Shown in pieces: positions 22,356 through 36,053 of a stretch of DNA of 64,000 nt. The stretch is taken from NCBI GenBank assembly GCA_039111635.1, contig JBCAQO010000007.1:1302001-1366000 (forward strand), written 5' to 3'. The notes under the pieces were generated by a model. That model made no database searches, was not told where the DNA came from, and saw only the letters and a program-made list of their open reading frames with translations. Positions within the stretch are counted from its first letter, which is position 1. Every line of letters starts with the position of its first letter. The translations under genes were made by a program, and so were the position numbers. The stretch comes from Heterobasidion occidentale. Its lineage: Eukaryota > Basidiomycota > Agaricomycetes > Russulales > Bondarzewiaceae.

Positions 22356-23615
22356 AATCGCCCGAGAACGCAGTCTTGCGATGGCGCACGCCAGTGAAAG
22401 AGAACGGGGGGCCTGGAACGCTGTTCAGGTGGCTCTTGGTGCAGGAGCGGACGGTCCGCAAGGGTGTCGTCGAAATTCGAAGCATCGCGGCGACTCAGGT
22501 TGAAACTTCTAAGCTCTTGTCAAGACGTCTTTATTCGGGCCGATCGACCACCATTTCGCGTTGAGAAGAGACTTATCCCAAAGAGCCCTACAAGGTCCTT
22601 GAGTACACTGCTCAGAATCGACTTGACAATGACTTCGAGTTTGGCTGATGTCATCCAACATAGAGGTGGGATCATCTCGTCTCTGTTGCTGAAGACAGTC
22701 GTTCTGTGTATATAGGGCGTCGGTCTCAGGGTCCGACGCGGGGTCGACGCAGCATGCACCGCAGTCGCAGCCGTACACGACGAGCGCGCCGTTCGTGAAC
22801 ATGAACACGGACGTGAACATGTGGTTTCCCCTTCGGTTCGCGCATTGGGTTGACGTCGACGGCGTCGGTTCAGCTGCCGAAGCCCGCGAAGCGAGAAAGC
22901 GGGGGCAGGCGTCTGGGAGCTCGACTCGCGGGCCTCGTGGGCTGAGCCAGGACGTGGTGGCGGCTCCAGCTGCCGCCCAAGGTCACGTCCAGGACACGAA
23001 GACAGTCGCTCTGTGTATGCAGGAGGGACGATCTGTTCGTGCGTGAGTGGATCCTGCGTGCGATTGGGCGTGCATGTAGCTTGTCTTGTAGTTCTTTTTA
23101 TTTGTGCGCTTGCAGTTTCAGTATGCAGCATGGGGGGTATTCTCGACATTCAATGACACCTACGTATGACTTGGATAGGATGGTAGCCAGAGAGTCGGCA
23201 AGTGTGGATACGATCCCGCAGGGACGAGCTTGGCAATGATGGACCGCCTCGCTTCGAAATCCGACGGTGCCTCGGGCACATGATGGCGCTCCTCTCGCGA
23301 GACAATTGGGAGCCGGGTGCACATTGTGCAAGCTGGGATCCATCAGATGCGGGCTGATGCGGGCTGGGTGCTGTTGTCTTTGCCGGAGACTGAGAGGCGA
23401 GAGATGGAATTGAGAATCGTACCAGTCGGGAGTCGCGTGCGGATCTGGCAATGCATATCATCGCAGGCGACGCGGTGGCGTGGATTATAAGCGGCGCCTG
23501 AACTCACGCGGGAAGTTGCGGAGAGCGGTTGAAGCGGGCCAACGCCCTCGCCCACGCCCTCGCCCTCGTCCTCGTCCTCGCCCCCGTCGACGGTCCCCTC
23601 GCCCAGCTCGCATGA
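22356..23615. other. Gene-poor region upstream of PAK-like kinase
   Basis: About 1.26 kb. It has a 21-bp direct repeat (22,691-22,711 and 22,998-23,018, one mismatch) and, close to 23,540-23,590, a CGCCCTCGTCCTC-type low-complexity stretch that is probably the 5' UTR of the kinase gene. No gene was recognised. Confidence 0.4.
22691..23018. repeat. Pair of 21-bp direct repeats, about 300 bp apart
   Basis: The motif GAAGACAGTCG(C/T)TCTGTGTAT occurs at 22,691-22,711 and 22,998-23,018. The coordinates span both copies. Origin is unknown. Confidence 0.6.
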
Positions 23616-26600
23616 ATGGCATCCACATCGACCTCGGCGAAGCCCACATCGCGCTTCTCGTCCTTCAAGGTGTTCAAGTTCGCGGGCTCGTCGTCCAAGG
23701 CGCCGCCGCCGCCGCCGCCGAAGGATGCGAACTATCTGTACTCTGCGACGAATCCCTCGGTGCTCTCGTTCTCTAACCAGTCTCTCTCTCTCGACGCCGC
23801 CTACGCCTCCCAGCCCCAGACCCCGCTGTCCCCATCCATGCCCCCCGCGCCCCAGCCCTCCGTCCGCAGCCCGTCCCCCGCCCCCAGCCGCGCGACACAG
23901 TCCAACGGCCCCTCCAGCTCCAGCTCCAGCACCCTCTCCCCCGACCCCTCCGCGGCGGCGGCGGCGGCTGGCTTCCGCAAGGGCTTCATGAAGGTCGCCA
24001 GCCTGGGCAAGCGCACGTTCACGCCCAAGAGCCCGCGTTTCCCCCCCGCGGACGAGCTCGCGCCGCCCGAGCCGCGTGACGACGAGTCGATCTCGCTCCC
24101 GTGGGGCTTCCAGGTGCGTGCTTCCACTCCCCGACGCGTCCTTCCCTGCGTGCTCACTTCATGGGCGTCTATTCCAGCACCACGTGCACGTCGACGAGGA
24201 GTACGTCCGCCCCGCTTCATTCCTCCTCTCCGCCCCGTCCGTCTTCGAGCGTGCATTCCTCCCGCTGATCCTGCTCTCTCCCCGCAGGTACGCCGGCTTC
24301 CCGTCCTCCTGGTCCTCCTCCCTCGCAGAAGCTGGCTTCACACAAGAGGAAATCGCGGGCTTCATGCAGGCCCGCCGCGTCCGCTCCCCCTCCGCCCTCA
24401 TCCCCCTCCCGCTCTCTCGCGCACAGTCTCCCGCGCCCTCCGCCTTCTCCGCCCTCCACCGCCAGCGCTCCGACGCATCCCTCTCCCGCTCGGAGCGTTC
24501 TCACCGCTTCGCGACCCCCGAGCCCCCGCCACCGCTCCCCACCGCCGCCCCGCGCAAGTTCTCCAACGCCTCCAGCTCGACTCGCGGCGACCCGTCCTTC
24601 GACCGCTCCTACTCCGAGATCGACGCCGCAGAGAGCATCGTCGCTCACTCCGACACCCAGTACGTCTACGTCGACCGCGCCAACCTCCGCCAGAGCTCCG
24701 CCACGATGATGTCCGTGGCCACCATTCGCCCCGGCGGCTCCGCACCCGCACCCGCGCCTGCACCCTCGCCCTCCGCGACGTCCACCTTCTCCGTCGCCTC
24801 CGGGCTCCCGCGGAACCCGCGGCCTGTGCACGCCACGCAGCCCATGCCCATACCCACGCAGACCCAGACGCAGGCGTCGGCCCACCAGCAGCGCTCCCGC
24901 ATCCGCACGCCCCCGCGGAAGGTCTTCCGCGTCGTCAACGAGACGCCCCCAGGACGGCGGTCCCCGCCCCCCGCTTATAAATCGCCCAGCAGGGACGATC
25001 TCCGGGCGGACGACCACCTCGGCAGCAGAAACGCTTCGAGCGAGGACCTGCGGTCCACCGCGGCTCCGCCGCCGTTGACAGCGTCTGATATGAGCAGGGC
25101 CGCGCCTGCGGAGAAGCAGGCCGCCGGGGACGCGAGGGACGGGAGAAGAGGGGGAAGGGGAGGAGGACGACGAGGTGGGGGAGACGAGCAAAAGGTTCAG
25201 TCGCCCGCCGCCCCGCCTGTCCGTCCTCCCGCCGCGGCTCTCCCTCCGCCAGGACACGATCGACGACCTCTCGAGCTGGACCGAGTCCCTCTTCTCCTCC
25301 ATCCCGTCCGGGCTCTCCACCACCGCCACGACCACCTCGGGCGGCTTCTCGCTCTCCGAGCTCGCGGGCACGCCCACGTCCACGTCCACGTCCCAGTCGT
25401 CGGTGTCCGCGTCCGCGCTCTCGCCCTCGCCCTCGCCCTCGCCCGCGCGCCGGCGCACGCTCAAAGACTCGCCCAACCGCAAAATCCCGATCCCGGACAT
25501 CACGCTCAGCCTGACGCCCGAGCGCGCGCGCGGGGCCAACGACGGCGACGACGACGCGGACGAGCGCTCCTTCCACCTCAGCGCGTCCCCGCTCTACAAC
25601 GAGCTCATGGGCATGATGCAGGACCGCGCGCCCGTCCCCGTCCCCGCGCCCGCGTCCATCTCCGCGTCCGCGTCGGGCTCGTCCGCCTCCTCCCACCGCT
25701 CCTCCTCCTCCCTCTCCTACCCCTCCTACCCCTCCTTCGGCCGCGCCTCACCCTCCCCCGCCCCCGGCTCCCCCGCGCTCTCCGAGTCCCCGTTCATGCC
25801 GAGCAGCCCCGTCTCCGCCGCCGCGTTCCACGCGCACCTCGCCGCCTCCGCCGCGCGCGACTCGGCGCACTCGCAGCTCACGATCACGCCGCCCCGCCAG
25901 AAGGACCGCGACTCGAGCATGTCGACCGCGTCGGGCAGCACGGTCACGCACGCGACGATCGTGCATGGCGCGAGCGTCGTGCGGTCGGTCCCGGCGAACG
26001 TGGTCCCGGCGCGGGTAGGGGGCCTGGCGCAGGCGCAGGCACGCGCGAGGGAGGACGTAAGCACCGATGAGGAAGAAGAGGACGAGGAAGAAGACGTGCC
26101 GACGTTACCGCCCTCGCCTGCGCTCCCCGCCGCCCTCCGATTCCAGCAGCAGCAACAGCAGCGGCAGCAACGGCCTCGCCCGGCCTCGCGCGCGAGCTCG
26201 CGCTCGCGCTCGTCGGGCAGCAGCAGCGCTGGCAGCGGGAGCAACTACGACTTCTCGGGCTCGCCGCGGCAGACGCTCTCGATGACGTCCGGCTCGAACT
26301 CCCTCGAGGACGGCGGCGCGCTCAAGAGCCCCGGCCTCGGCGCGTTCGTGCGCACGTCGTCGCCGCTGTCGTCGCCCTCGGCGGTGCGCACGAGCTTCGG
26401 CGCCGACGCGCTCCGCGACAACCGCGATTCCCGCGACCGCGCGCGTGGCGGGGACGAGGACGGCGATAGCGATAGCGATGTGGAGCCGGCCGCGCGCCCG
26501 TCGATCGTGATCACGACGGACGTGCAGACGAGCAAGGGCCTGCACTCGGGCACGACCGCCGCCGCCGCCGCTCCCACACGGGGCCCGCCCAGTGCGCGCG

Positions 26601-28025
26601 CGCGGTCGCCCTCACCGTCGCCGTCGCCCTCGCTGGCCCCGACGTCGACGCGCGCGCAGCGGTACCCGCCGTGGCTTGCGGAGGCGCTGAAGCCGCTGGC
26701 CGAGTTCATCGACGCCGAGGCGGACCCGCGCGCGCTGTTCGCGGACCTGCAGGAGATCGCGGAGGGCGAGTCGGGCTCGGTGTACTCCGCGCTCGTCGTC
26801 CCCGACGCCGACTCGGCTCGCAGCACAACAGGCGGCGGCAGTAGGTCGCGCCTCGCGTCGTCGCCGTCTGCGTCTGCGTTCCCGCGCGCGCGCGCGAACG
26901 AGCGCGTGGCGATCAAGCACGTCGCGCTGGTGCTGGGCGGCTCGCAGAAGCTCGGCGACCTGCGGCGCGAGCTGGAGCTGCTGCCGCGCGGCGCGCGGCA
27001 CCCGCACGTGTTGCAGATGGAGGGGCTGTACGTGGACCTCGTCGAGGACAGCCTGTGGATCGGGATGGAGCTCATGGAGCGGAGCCTGGCGGACATGTTG
27101 GGCGTGGGCGCGGACGCGGAGGAGGAGGAGGAGGATGGGGAGGGCAGGTTGGGTGGGGCGGCGGTGGTGACGATCACGGAGAACATGATCGCGCGTTTTG
27201 CTTGGGACGTGAGTGCTCGCGCGTTTTTCGCGGTGGTGGGTGCCGGTGGTGACCGCGTGCTTATTTCGCGCCCGTCTAGGTCCTGCTTGCGCTGTCGCAC
27301 CTCCAAAAGCAACACATCGGCCACCGCGACCTGCGCTCGGACAACCTGCTCGTGAACCGCGACGGCGTGCTCAAAATAGGTGCGTCTGCCCCTTCCTCAC
27401 CCCGCAGCATGTTGTCGGTGCTCACCGCTGTCGTTTCTCGCCGCGTCGGCAGCCGACTTCTCGAGCGCCGTGCACGCGCCCCCGGGCACCCCAAAAACAT
27501 CGGAAAACGTTGGCGTCATCTACTGGCAGGCACCAGAAATGCGAACGTGAGTCCCGCCCTCTGCCTCCTGCCGCCCACCGCCCGCGGACGCGCTGACGGC
27601 CCTCCCAGCGGCCTGTACGACCCGCTGCGCGTCGACGTGTGGTCGCTCGGCGCGACCGCGTGGGAGCTCGTCGAGCGCGAGCCGCCCTTCTCGGACGTCG
27701 TCGACACGCGGCAGATCGGCCTGCAGCTGCCCCCGCTCTCCGACCCGGAGAGCCACTCACGATCTTTTCACGATTTCCTGCAATCATGCTGTCAACCCGT
27801 CTCGTCAAGACCGGATCCCGACGAGCTGCTGAGCGTGCGTGTTTGATTCTTTTGTCTTTCGGGTTCGCGCGCGCTGACTTGGTCCTCACCCCCTCACAGG
27901 CTCCTTTTATTCGGACTGCGTGCCCGCGCTCGGCGATCGTGCGTTTGCTCGCACAGTGTCGGGCGGTCGAGGAGAGGCTGCTGCACAGACGGCTCAGCTT
28001 TGATTCTCAAGGGACTATCTCATAG
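23616..28025 (+). CDS. PAK/STE20-like kinase with CRIB domain and DFS instead of DFG
   Basis: Rho/Cdc42-effector kinase. The start is MASTSTSAKPTSRFSSFKVF. The CRIB motif ISLPWGFQ-HHVHVDEEYAGFP is built across a 23-nt exon (24,178-24,200) and followed by SSWSSSLAEAGFTQEEI. A very long Ser/Pro/Ala-rich linker follows, with PPPAYKSP. The kinase domain begins about 26,660: loop EGESGSVYSA, Lys in VAIKHVAL, catalytic loop GHRDLRSDNLLVN (about 27,325-27,360), then ADFSSAV, VIYWQAPEM and DVWSLGATAWELV. The activation-segment DFG reads DFS after splicing (27,449-27,462), while the HRD Asp and VAIK Lys are kept. One frame shift at about 25,135-25,165 is needed to join two long open frames. It ends SFDSQGTIS. 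An active or reduced-activity kinase are both possible. Confidence 0.88.
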
Positions 28026-28240
28026 CTTATCTCGCTGCATATACCCCGTACTAATCTGCTCTCGTTACCCCCCGTCCGTCCGCCCCCCACTGCTATCCCC
28101 GCCACGCCTTCTTTACTCCTACATACCTCATTTCCATCGCTGCACAGGAACGATGTGATTCGCATGTAAACGCTATTTATCTACCACGATTTCTTTTACC
28201 GGGTGCCTATCCTTATCTACGTGCATCTACGCGCCACGCC

Positions 28241-31200
28241 TTACGCCTCTATGCGCTCCCCCGTCGCGCTCTCCACTGCGTCCTTGAGCTTGTGTGTGGC
28301 CTTCACGACGCTGTCGTTCTCGTCCTCCGCGCACTCGGCGACGAACGTCGCCGTCTCCGACACGAAACCTGCGCCGATCGATCAGTAAGAAACCCGCCGT
28401 CGATCGACGAAACCGACTGTTTGCGTACCCATGAGCTTGTGTCCGTGCGCGGCCCACAGCGCGCGGGCGCACTGCAGCGCAAAGAGCCGGACGCGGGGGT
28501 CCTCGGAGCGCGTGTGCATGAGGACGTCCAGGTTGATCTTCTTGAGCAGGTCGTCGTCGTTCACGGCGCCTCCGAGCGCCACGAGCCCGGCGGACATGAC
28601 GTCCTTGGGCCCTTGGCCGCCCGCGGAGACGCACCGAGAGACCTGGGCGACCAACGGGGGCACGATCTGTTGGAGCTTGTCTTCGCGCCAATATCCTGTA
28701 ACGCCGCGATCAACTGCCGATCGTGATCGTGATCGCGAGGAAGGCACTCACCGCCCTCGTCCACGACGAAGCTCTTCGTCAATGTCTCAACCAGGCATGT
28801 CCACAACTCGACATTGTCGTCGGACACCGTCGAGAAGCCTTGCAACAGGTCGATGGCGGGTTGTAATAGGAATGAAAGATACGGGTCATCAGGGACTGGA
28901 GTGGTGAAAATTAGTTGAGAGCCAAGAAGAATGCCGCAGCGACGCACCTTGAAGTGATCTAACAATGCCATATAGGCATGGCAGAACGTGATCTTTCTCT
29001 CCACGCCTGATTCTAGAAGAAACGATCAAAATAGGATGTCATCATATATGCGCATACACAAACCGGTGAATGCCCAGTCAAATAGCCTGCGGAACAGTGG
29101 CCTGAAGGATGCCTCGTTGAGTTTCGTGACGAGCTCTGTGAATGCAAGAATCGCCTGCTTCTCGACCTGTTGTTCCAGTAAATCAAGGTCTCATCTTGAA
29201 GAACTACGGACCGCACCTTGGGAACCTCCGAAACAGATAGCTGACTTCGAAGTTGGAAGGTCTCCAAAATCATTTTGAACAAAGGACGCAGATGTTCCAT
29301 GACCGCTGCTCTAGGTGCCGCTTGCATGGCTCTTTTCAACGTATACAAAAAGCCTTCGCAGCGAGATGCCATGTCCTAAGAAACGCGATGAGTGAGACAG
29401 CTTCCAGCTCGTGTTAATGTACGCTGACCTTGACTTGTGCACTTTGTAGTGACGACCACAACTCAGAGAGCGCGGGAAGAAGGACAGCGGGAGATGCTTT
29501 CTTCGCGATAGACTTGATGAAAGCACTGATATCGTCGGTGTCGGTAGATGAGGAGCAGTAGTCAAGATAAAGAAGGACGATTTTGCCAAGCTCAGCGTTG
29601 CCCCAGAACGTCGGAATAGCAGTGAACAAGGACTTCAACGCCTCCAGAGCATTTTTGAGAAGCTCCCCGGTAGCCTCTGAAAGATAAATGAGTAATTATC
29701 AGATGGCGGCGGACAACTAAAACTTGCCTGATTTGCCCTTGATCCCTTCCCGCAGAATGTTAACACATTCGTCCACGATATCTCGGAAGTAGGGGATAAT
29801 TCTCGGTCCCAGCTTAGTACTATAGATGCTCGTCAACAAACAAACTCAGTACGAGCAGTGAAGTGACACACCATAGCACCGGCAGCACGGTGATAGCAGA
29901 TACGGCAAGCTTTCGATCTCGCAAAGCAGATATCAAAATCGGGACACACGCTACCATGGGCCCTTCTTCTCCCGGGCACAACGTAGTGCTGATGGCTCGG
30001 AGGGAAGCGAAGGCTGGAATGACAGCGTCGTTCATGGGTCTCCCGAGCAGCATGATGACCCTCTCGACAAGTACAACTATTGTGGGTGTCACCTGTCGCC
30101 TGGCGCTTTCTGCTATCGACAACAGCCTGTCGCCGAAGAGATCCAGTACGGAGGCTTGAAGCTAAGACACATAGTGAGCACACATCCGCGACGCATACAG
30201 CCAGCTGAACTCGCCCATGATTCTTCGGTTCGAAGCATCTCCACGACAGACTCCACAAAATTGACTGCAGGAATGACCTTGAGGCATTGAGCAATTGAAG
30301 TTTGGGCAGCCTTCCTGATGTCACTGGTGTCTTCATCAGACGCGAAACCGCTGCGGCTGCTCGCGATATCCAGTAGGGCTGATAGCAACTCGTTGAGAGT
30401 TCCATTGTTGATCTGAGCACCCGCGGAAGCTGACGGCGATGTTTCTAAAGCGACACCAACAAATACAGACAATGCATGAGTTCGACGCTTGAAAACAGAG
30501 GGTGCTTGTGAGGATTGCTCGTTATCACTGTCGGTATTCGTGAGTCAGAGATGCGCGATTGTCTGGCGTCAGCTTACTGGGTGGTATCTAAGATGATGGG
30601 CTGTTTGCTTCCTGGATCGACAATATGTGATAACAGGCGTTGTGCCTCCCACAGAATCTCAGTCAATGACTATAAATGGTTTGATCAGTTATAGAATAAA
30701 AGCGAAGGCGAAAAAGAAAGGACTTGCCGTCATCTGCACGCCGGTTGGATAGTGGTGAATGATCGAGAGAGACAACGTCAAGGTAGCATGGAGATCGTCA
30801 CCCTGCTGCCTTGCAACTCTGTTGGCAGCCTTGCCGATAATCAACATACAGACGGGAGCCAGAAATTCTTCCGGTCCCAGGACATCTACGAGGTGAGTGA
30901 AGAAGCTGGGGGTTGTCAGTTTATATCCAATGTATAAGTTGAAACCCGTACTGAGTACGCCGATGGCGGGGAATATGATTGGCGGCATCCGTGAAGATAC
31001 GCAAGAAATCTCTCGATGCAATGAGGAGGTTGAGACGTTCACTGTGCCTCTGCTTGAGAGAGGCTACCATGACAGGAACAATGCTGTCGATTGTCTAGGA
31101 GTCACAGTCAGGAAATGGTGGATCAGATTTCGAGGACCATAGTCACTTTCTGCACAACTCGGAAGCTGTATGTGTCGTCCCGATGGAACACGTTCGAACC

Positions 31201-34200
31201 CATGAAAGTGAACACCGGCATGATGTTGTGTAGAACAGACTCTGGGGCCAAACGAGCTAGGCTAGCCATCAACAATAACGCTTGGTGGAAAGTCTGGGGA
31301 TTGTCTGCGACTGTGCGGAGACATCAGCATCGCACCTGACTAGTATCGTCGTGAAGCATACCACGAATGATCTCGACAAGGGTATCGAGTCGGATAGCGT
31401 GAGGTGCAATTTCATCAGTGTCCTGTGAGACGAGTCAATCGTCAGAATCAGAGAAAAGCATATATGACTTACCAGAATATGGCTAGCTGAACTTTCGATC
31501 GCAGCCATAAGCAGCTGTTGCAGATAGATGATATCCGCCTGGGAAGTCCCGTCAGAGTGCGCCACCTTGCTCAATGTATCCAGAAGACAAGATATCAAAT
31601 CCAGGGAACCAGGGAGGGACTGGCTGCTCAACACTTCGGCTAGATAGCTCAGAGTCGCCAAAGAATCTGTGTTGCTAGCTTTCGTAGTAGTTCTTGATCA
31701 GAGAAGTTTAGCTTGATCCCAGTATCTAAGAGGTAGACGTGCGCTTACTGAGTCACTTTTGCTCGCTTATTTGCACGCTGAGTCCTGTCCTTGGTCGACG
31801 GTTGAAGGGTCGCCAGCAGTTGAACAAGTAGTGGCACGCCTTGCAAAATGTTAATGAGAGTCGCCTTGACAGTATTCTATGACGGATGGATGGATTTAGG
31901 AGATATAGCTGTTGTCAAACAAATACCCACCATGTTCGTATCCTGGCTGCCCACGTCAAGAAGCAGCCGAGAGATTTCTAATTTGCGTGGAAGAGACAAG
32001 TCGGTGAATAGACCATGTTCCAAGTGGAAGGCAAGGGCCTTCCACGGCGATGACGTTGAATCTGGTTGTAAAAATGTCAACACAGTCGCAGGCTTTTAAT
32101 AAGTTATGACTTGCCCGTGTTGGAATAATGGCGCACAATACCAAGGTACACTGGCCACAAGTTGCTTTCGCTATGGTTGAATTCCTGAACCAAAGAAGAG
32201 TCTAGCGACGAGACCAAGAGTGTCGAAAACTCTGCGAGATGATCCCCGCATAGAGCGGCGAGTTTTTCGCGCTGAGAATTGTCAACCAATAGTTGCAATG
32301 TTGGTAATAAGTTCTGAGCTTTGACATTATCGGATATGTCTTCTAGCATACGAAGGAGGGATGTCTTGACATTTGACAGACGGCAAGCGTTGACGTGAGA
32401 CAGTATGAAGCACAAGACGCGTTGTTTGTAACTACAGACGACTATTAGATTCAGAATTCATGCTCATTGGTAATGAGAACCTACGCTGCGTCCTTCTTAG
32501 AGTCGGCCTGATTGTGCTTTAGATGCCGATGGTGAAAGATGCGGATATAGCTTGGATCGCTAGCATAATGCCCAAGCAGCTCAATCATCGCCTTGACATA
32601 TCGTTGAAGGTCAGACCAGTCGAGGTACTGTAATGATCTTGGAAAATTGATGAGCGTAAAAAAAATGGGATAATTTGACATGTTCCTCACTGGAATGTGA
32701 GCCATAGATCGTATCAAACCCATATATACCCGTGGCCTTCTTTTTTGAGAACAATTTCGCAAGCAACTGCAGGCATTCGTTCGCAGCCTCGCGAACCGAC
32801 TGGTCAGGATCCTGCAGGGCAAGCAAAAGCGCGGGTAATATCGTTTGGAAGTCCACAGTTTGCTCAATGGATTCGTGGGCAGCAAGAAAAGCGGCTGCAT
32901 GGCACAGGGCAGCGCGACGGTAACGAGGTTCGTTATCAGCTGATTTAGGACTTTGAATGAGCCAGATTCCGGCCAAGAAAGCCAGGGTGTCGTCGGCCAG
33001 GTTTATGAATTGAGCGCGGAGCAACGCAGTGGACAAGAGAGGAAGTGCAGTGGATGAGTTGACTAAGCGGTATACTGCTCTCATGAGGCGAATATAGCGC
33101 GTGCTACGAGTGTCGGCATCCTCCTAGAGGGTGTTGTCAGTATGTCGGCATTTCTTGTTGAGAACCCGCATTGAAAGCACGTACGACATGCGCGTCAGAT
33201 AGCCAGTCTAGGGACACATTGGTCGGCCGCAAGATGATGGGCATCACGGCCAGCAAAGAAGCTTGCAGCCAGTGAGTCGTATTCTTGCTGCTTGGTTTCA
33301 AAACAACGTTCATGCCCAGGCTCGTATCGCTCAGGAACTGAAACAGACAGCGCTTTAGATCAACGTTTGTGAGACGCAGATAATGTGACACACCTCCTGC
33401 AGATTGTCCGCATTTTTCATGAACCCGTCCATACCCGCAAGCGTTTCCAATCCCATCGAATCCAGGACGAGGTTCGCAACGTCAACCTGATGTTCGCCGG
33501 ACATATGTCCAAGCAATGCTCGTGTTATGAGATACGCGAGATTGCTAGCATGAGGGCTTGGGTCTCGCAGTTTGGATAAGAGGAAAGCAAAATGAGTCGA
33601 GTGATCGTTTGAGGCCAGAATCGTCTCTATATACGATGTTTGGTTCAGTTCAGCCCTCATTAAGAGCTAGACTAAACTCTTACCTGCCATCCTGGACGCT
33701 ATTGATAGATTGACCTTAGAAATTACCTGTAGACTTTCGAATCCACCGTCATCCTTTCTCTTGCGCTTCTTCTTTCCTACTTGCCCCTCCTCCCATCGCA
33801 ATACATCCACGCAACCACTGATAATCTCATAGCTCTCGATGCCTGTCTTGCCATGCGTTTCCGCAGTTTCAAGAATCTCCCAAACCATTTGAGCTGTTTT
33901 TTGTCTGGGCTTCGAGAACAGGAGGAAAGAGAAAATAATCCTCTCAAACACCTCCTTCAAGACCTCTTTTGAAGCACCTTTAGTAAAATGGTGTGCAAGG
34001 AAGGTGAGATGGAGGCGGATGAGCTGGCGAGAGTGGGCTCCTTTTTCACTGATAGAATCGACCAGGGTCTGGATATATGTCGAAGAATGGTCACGCAAGA
34101 TGGGAAGAATTGCAGAGGGCTTGGCATAAAGAGCCGCGATGACAGGTATCGCGGTGTCATGGACCCGAGCAACGAGAGCGGAATGGATAGACTCCTAAAG

Positions 34201-36053
34201 AAAAGACAACAGGGGCAAAATTACAGAGGCTCAAGGAACATGTGAAATATAACAAACCAATTCTGCCGGTTCAATCTTAGAATTTGCTAGCGCATCGAGC
34301 ATGTCTCGTACACTGACTGCACGGACTTGAGGGTCTGCATTCAGAGAGGCAATGACCAGATCGACATCGCGAACTTGATCAGCGGATTTCGCGCTAGAAT
34401 AAGACTGACCAAGAAATTGAGTAGCGGATCTTTATCAATTGGAAAAAAAACGCCGTACAACAGATAAAGAAAGAACGATCTGCTCGACAGCGGCCCTGGT
34501 GCTTTCATTACCCATATGAAACTTTGAGGCATCTTGGAAGATAGACGGGTGCCGCTGCTGGACTAAAGACAGAACACGGCGGAGGTTCTCATGACGAGCA
34601 GATGCGTCGCTTGCGACCAGATCAGCTATGGAGAGTATAGTGATCTTCCGGATAAGGAGAGAAGGAATGGTAGGAGATGATGTGAGGAAAGACTCTACAG
34701 TGGCTAGTGTATTCGCCTGGTCTATTCTGAGACAGAGTATCAGCATTTAGTTCGATGAACGGACAGCGACAACATACCGTTTTACAAGTTCAGGTAACAG
34801 CGGAGTGACCAACTTTTCTGACCCCGTCCAGGTCAATGCTTTTGACAGGATATCAGTGAGATCTCTGTGTAATAGCCATCAGCAGATAAGACGTTAAGCT
34901 AAAATCAAGACACCTACTGCGACCCAAGTAATCTTGCTGTGAGGACATTGGGAAGATCGTTCAGTTCGTCCTGTGGGGCCATCACAGACAACGAAGCATG
35001 AATGAACTGCTGGCTGGTCACTTGTTCACTGCATGAAGCCATGGAACTGAGTATCGTTTTGAGAGCAGCCGGTGACAGACGGCATCGCTGAGAGAGGGCT
35101 GAAAGTAAGATGTAACTTGCGAGCTGATAATTCGTGTTATTCAACACCCGTGGCTTGAGAACCGCTTCACTCACAATCAACTCTGTTTTGAAGTCAGATT
35201 TCTTTTCGGCAGTGGTTTGCAGTGGTGCCAGTAGTGAAGGCAATAAGAACGCCAGAACACCATCGTCCATAGTTTTGTCGCGAGCAACGTAGTCGATGAA
35301 GACCCCAGTGTGGAAAGCGATGAGGGCTCGATGAACATAGCCCCCCTGGATTGCACTTGGAAGCAGTGAGGCGATGAACCGTGTTAGATCAACATTTCGC
35401 AGCATTTCCGTTACGAGTGATTGCCGGGGAACGCTCTGAGCTGCAGATCGGTATGCGTTCAAGAAACTCCATGTAGAATTGGGCCTATTCAACAGTAAGA
35501 ATTGGACCGAATGTTTGAAGGAAGACAGTACGGACTTAATATGGAGAAGGGTGACCATTTTGGCAAAGTGGGGCGATTCATGGTAGGGAAGGAACAGTGT
35601 GAGAGCGTCTTCCACGTTAAACTCGTTAATCCTATTCACGGTTAGAAAGATTCACGCCGCGAGGTCGTGATAGGCATACCTGAAGCGCCTCACTAGCCAC
35701 TCTAAGACTTTACTCGTAGGAGTCTCCGTTAAGTACACGCCAAGGAGAGGCAAGAAGTTCCCCAGATTCTTGCTCAACTCCTTCCCGGCAAGGCCTGGAA
35801 GTAAAGTTCGATCGACACCTTTAACAGAGTCAGAAAATAAGATATCTTCGTAGTCTCTGAAGGAGGGTTTCAGTTGTATAAGCTGAGAGAAGGCGCTCGA
35901 TGCAATGGCATGTATGGCATCGAGGTCGTGGTGGTCTGCTTCACGTCCGACGAAGAGGTAGGACTCTGTGGGCTTGCGGCGAGATCGATCGACAAGAAGA
36001 GTTGAGTTGAGAGATGCCGCCTGGGCCAATTGAGCCGCAAGACTTGATACCAT
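28241..36053 (-). CDS. UTP10: U3 snoRNP / SSU processome component UTP10 (HEATR1)
   Basis: Large HEAT-repeat scaffold of the small-subunit processome, needed for 18S rRNA processing and rDNA transcription. The N-terminus [20 protein letters not shown] and the segments [22 protein letters not shown] and [20 protein letters not shown] are characteristic. Repeated helical pairs run through the 7.8-kb span. The C-terminal part has [58 protein letters not shown] and ends [11 protein letters not shown] at 36,053 was chosen over 36,071, since the family starts at MVSSLA. About 20 short introns are inferred, and I noticed no frame breaks. The size (roughly 1,900-2,100 aa) is normal. It neighbours RPA49, another rDNA/ribosome gene, on the same strand. 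Confidence 0.94.

Noticed and set aside
22509..22820. Cys-containing minus-strand ORF resembling a small secreted protein
   Set aside because: No signal peptide that I could defend, and no splice or promoter support.
23535..23590. Repeated CGCCCTCGCC units considered as a CRISPR-like or telomeric array
   Set aside because: Short, irregular, no spacers, and located in the 5' UTR of a GC-rich eukaryotic gene.
24217..25696. Long minus-strand Gly/Arg-rich ORFs opposite the PAK gene
   Set aside because: Artefacts of high GC and lack of stop codons; the plus strand has CRIB and kinase motifs.
24076..26070. Continuation of the first PAK linker frame beyond about 25,200 (Arg/Pro/His-rich)
   Set aside because: The residues after the shift point are typical out-of-frame GC-rich translation; the other frame leads directly into the kinase domain.
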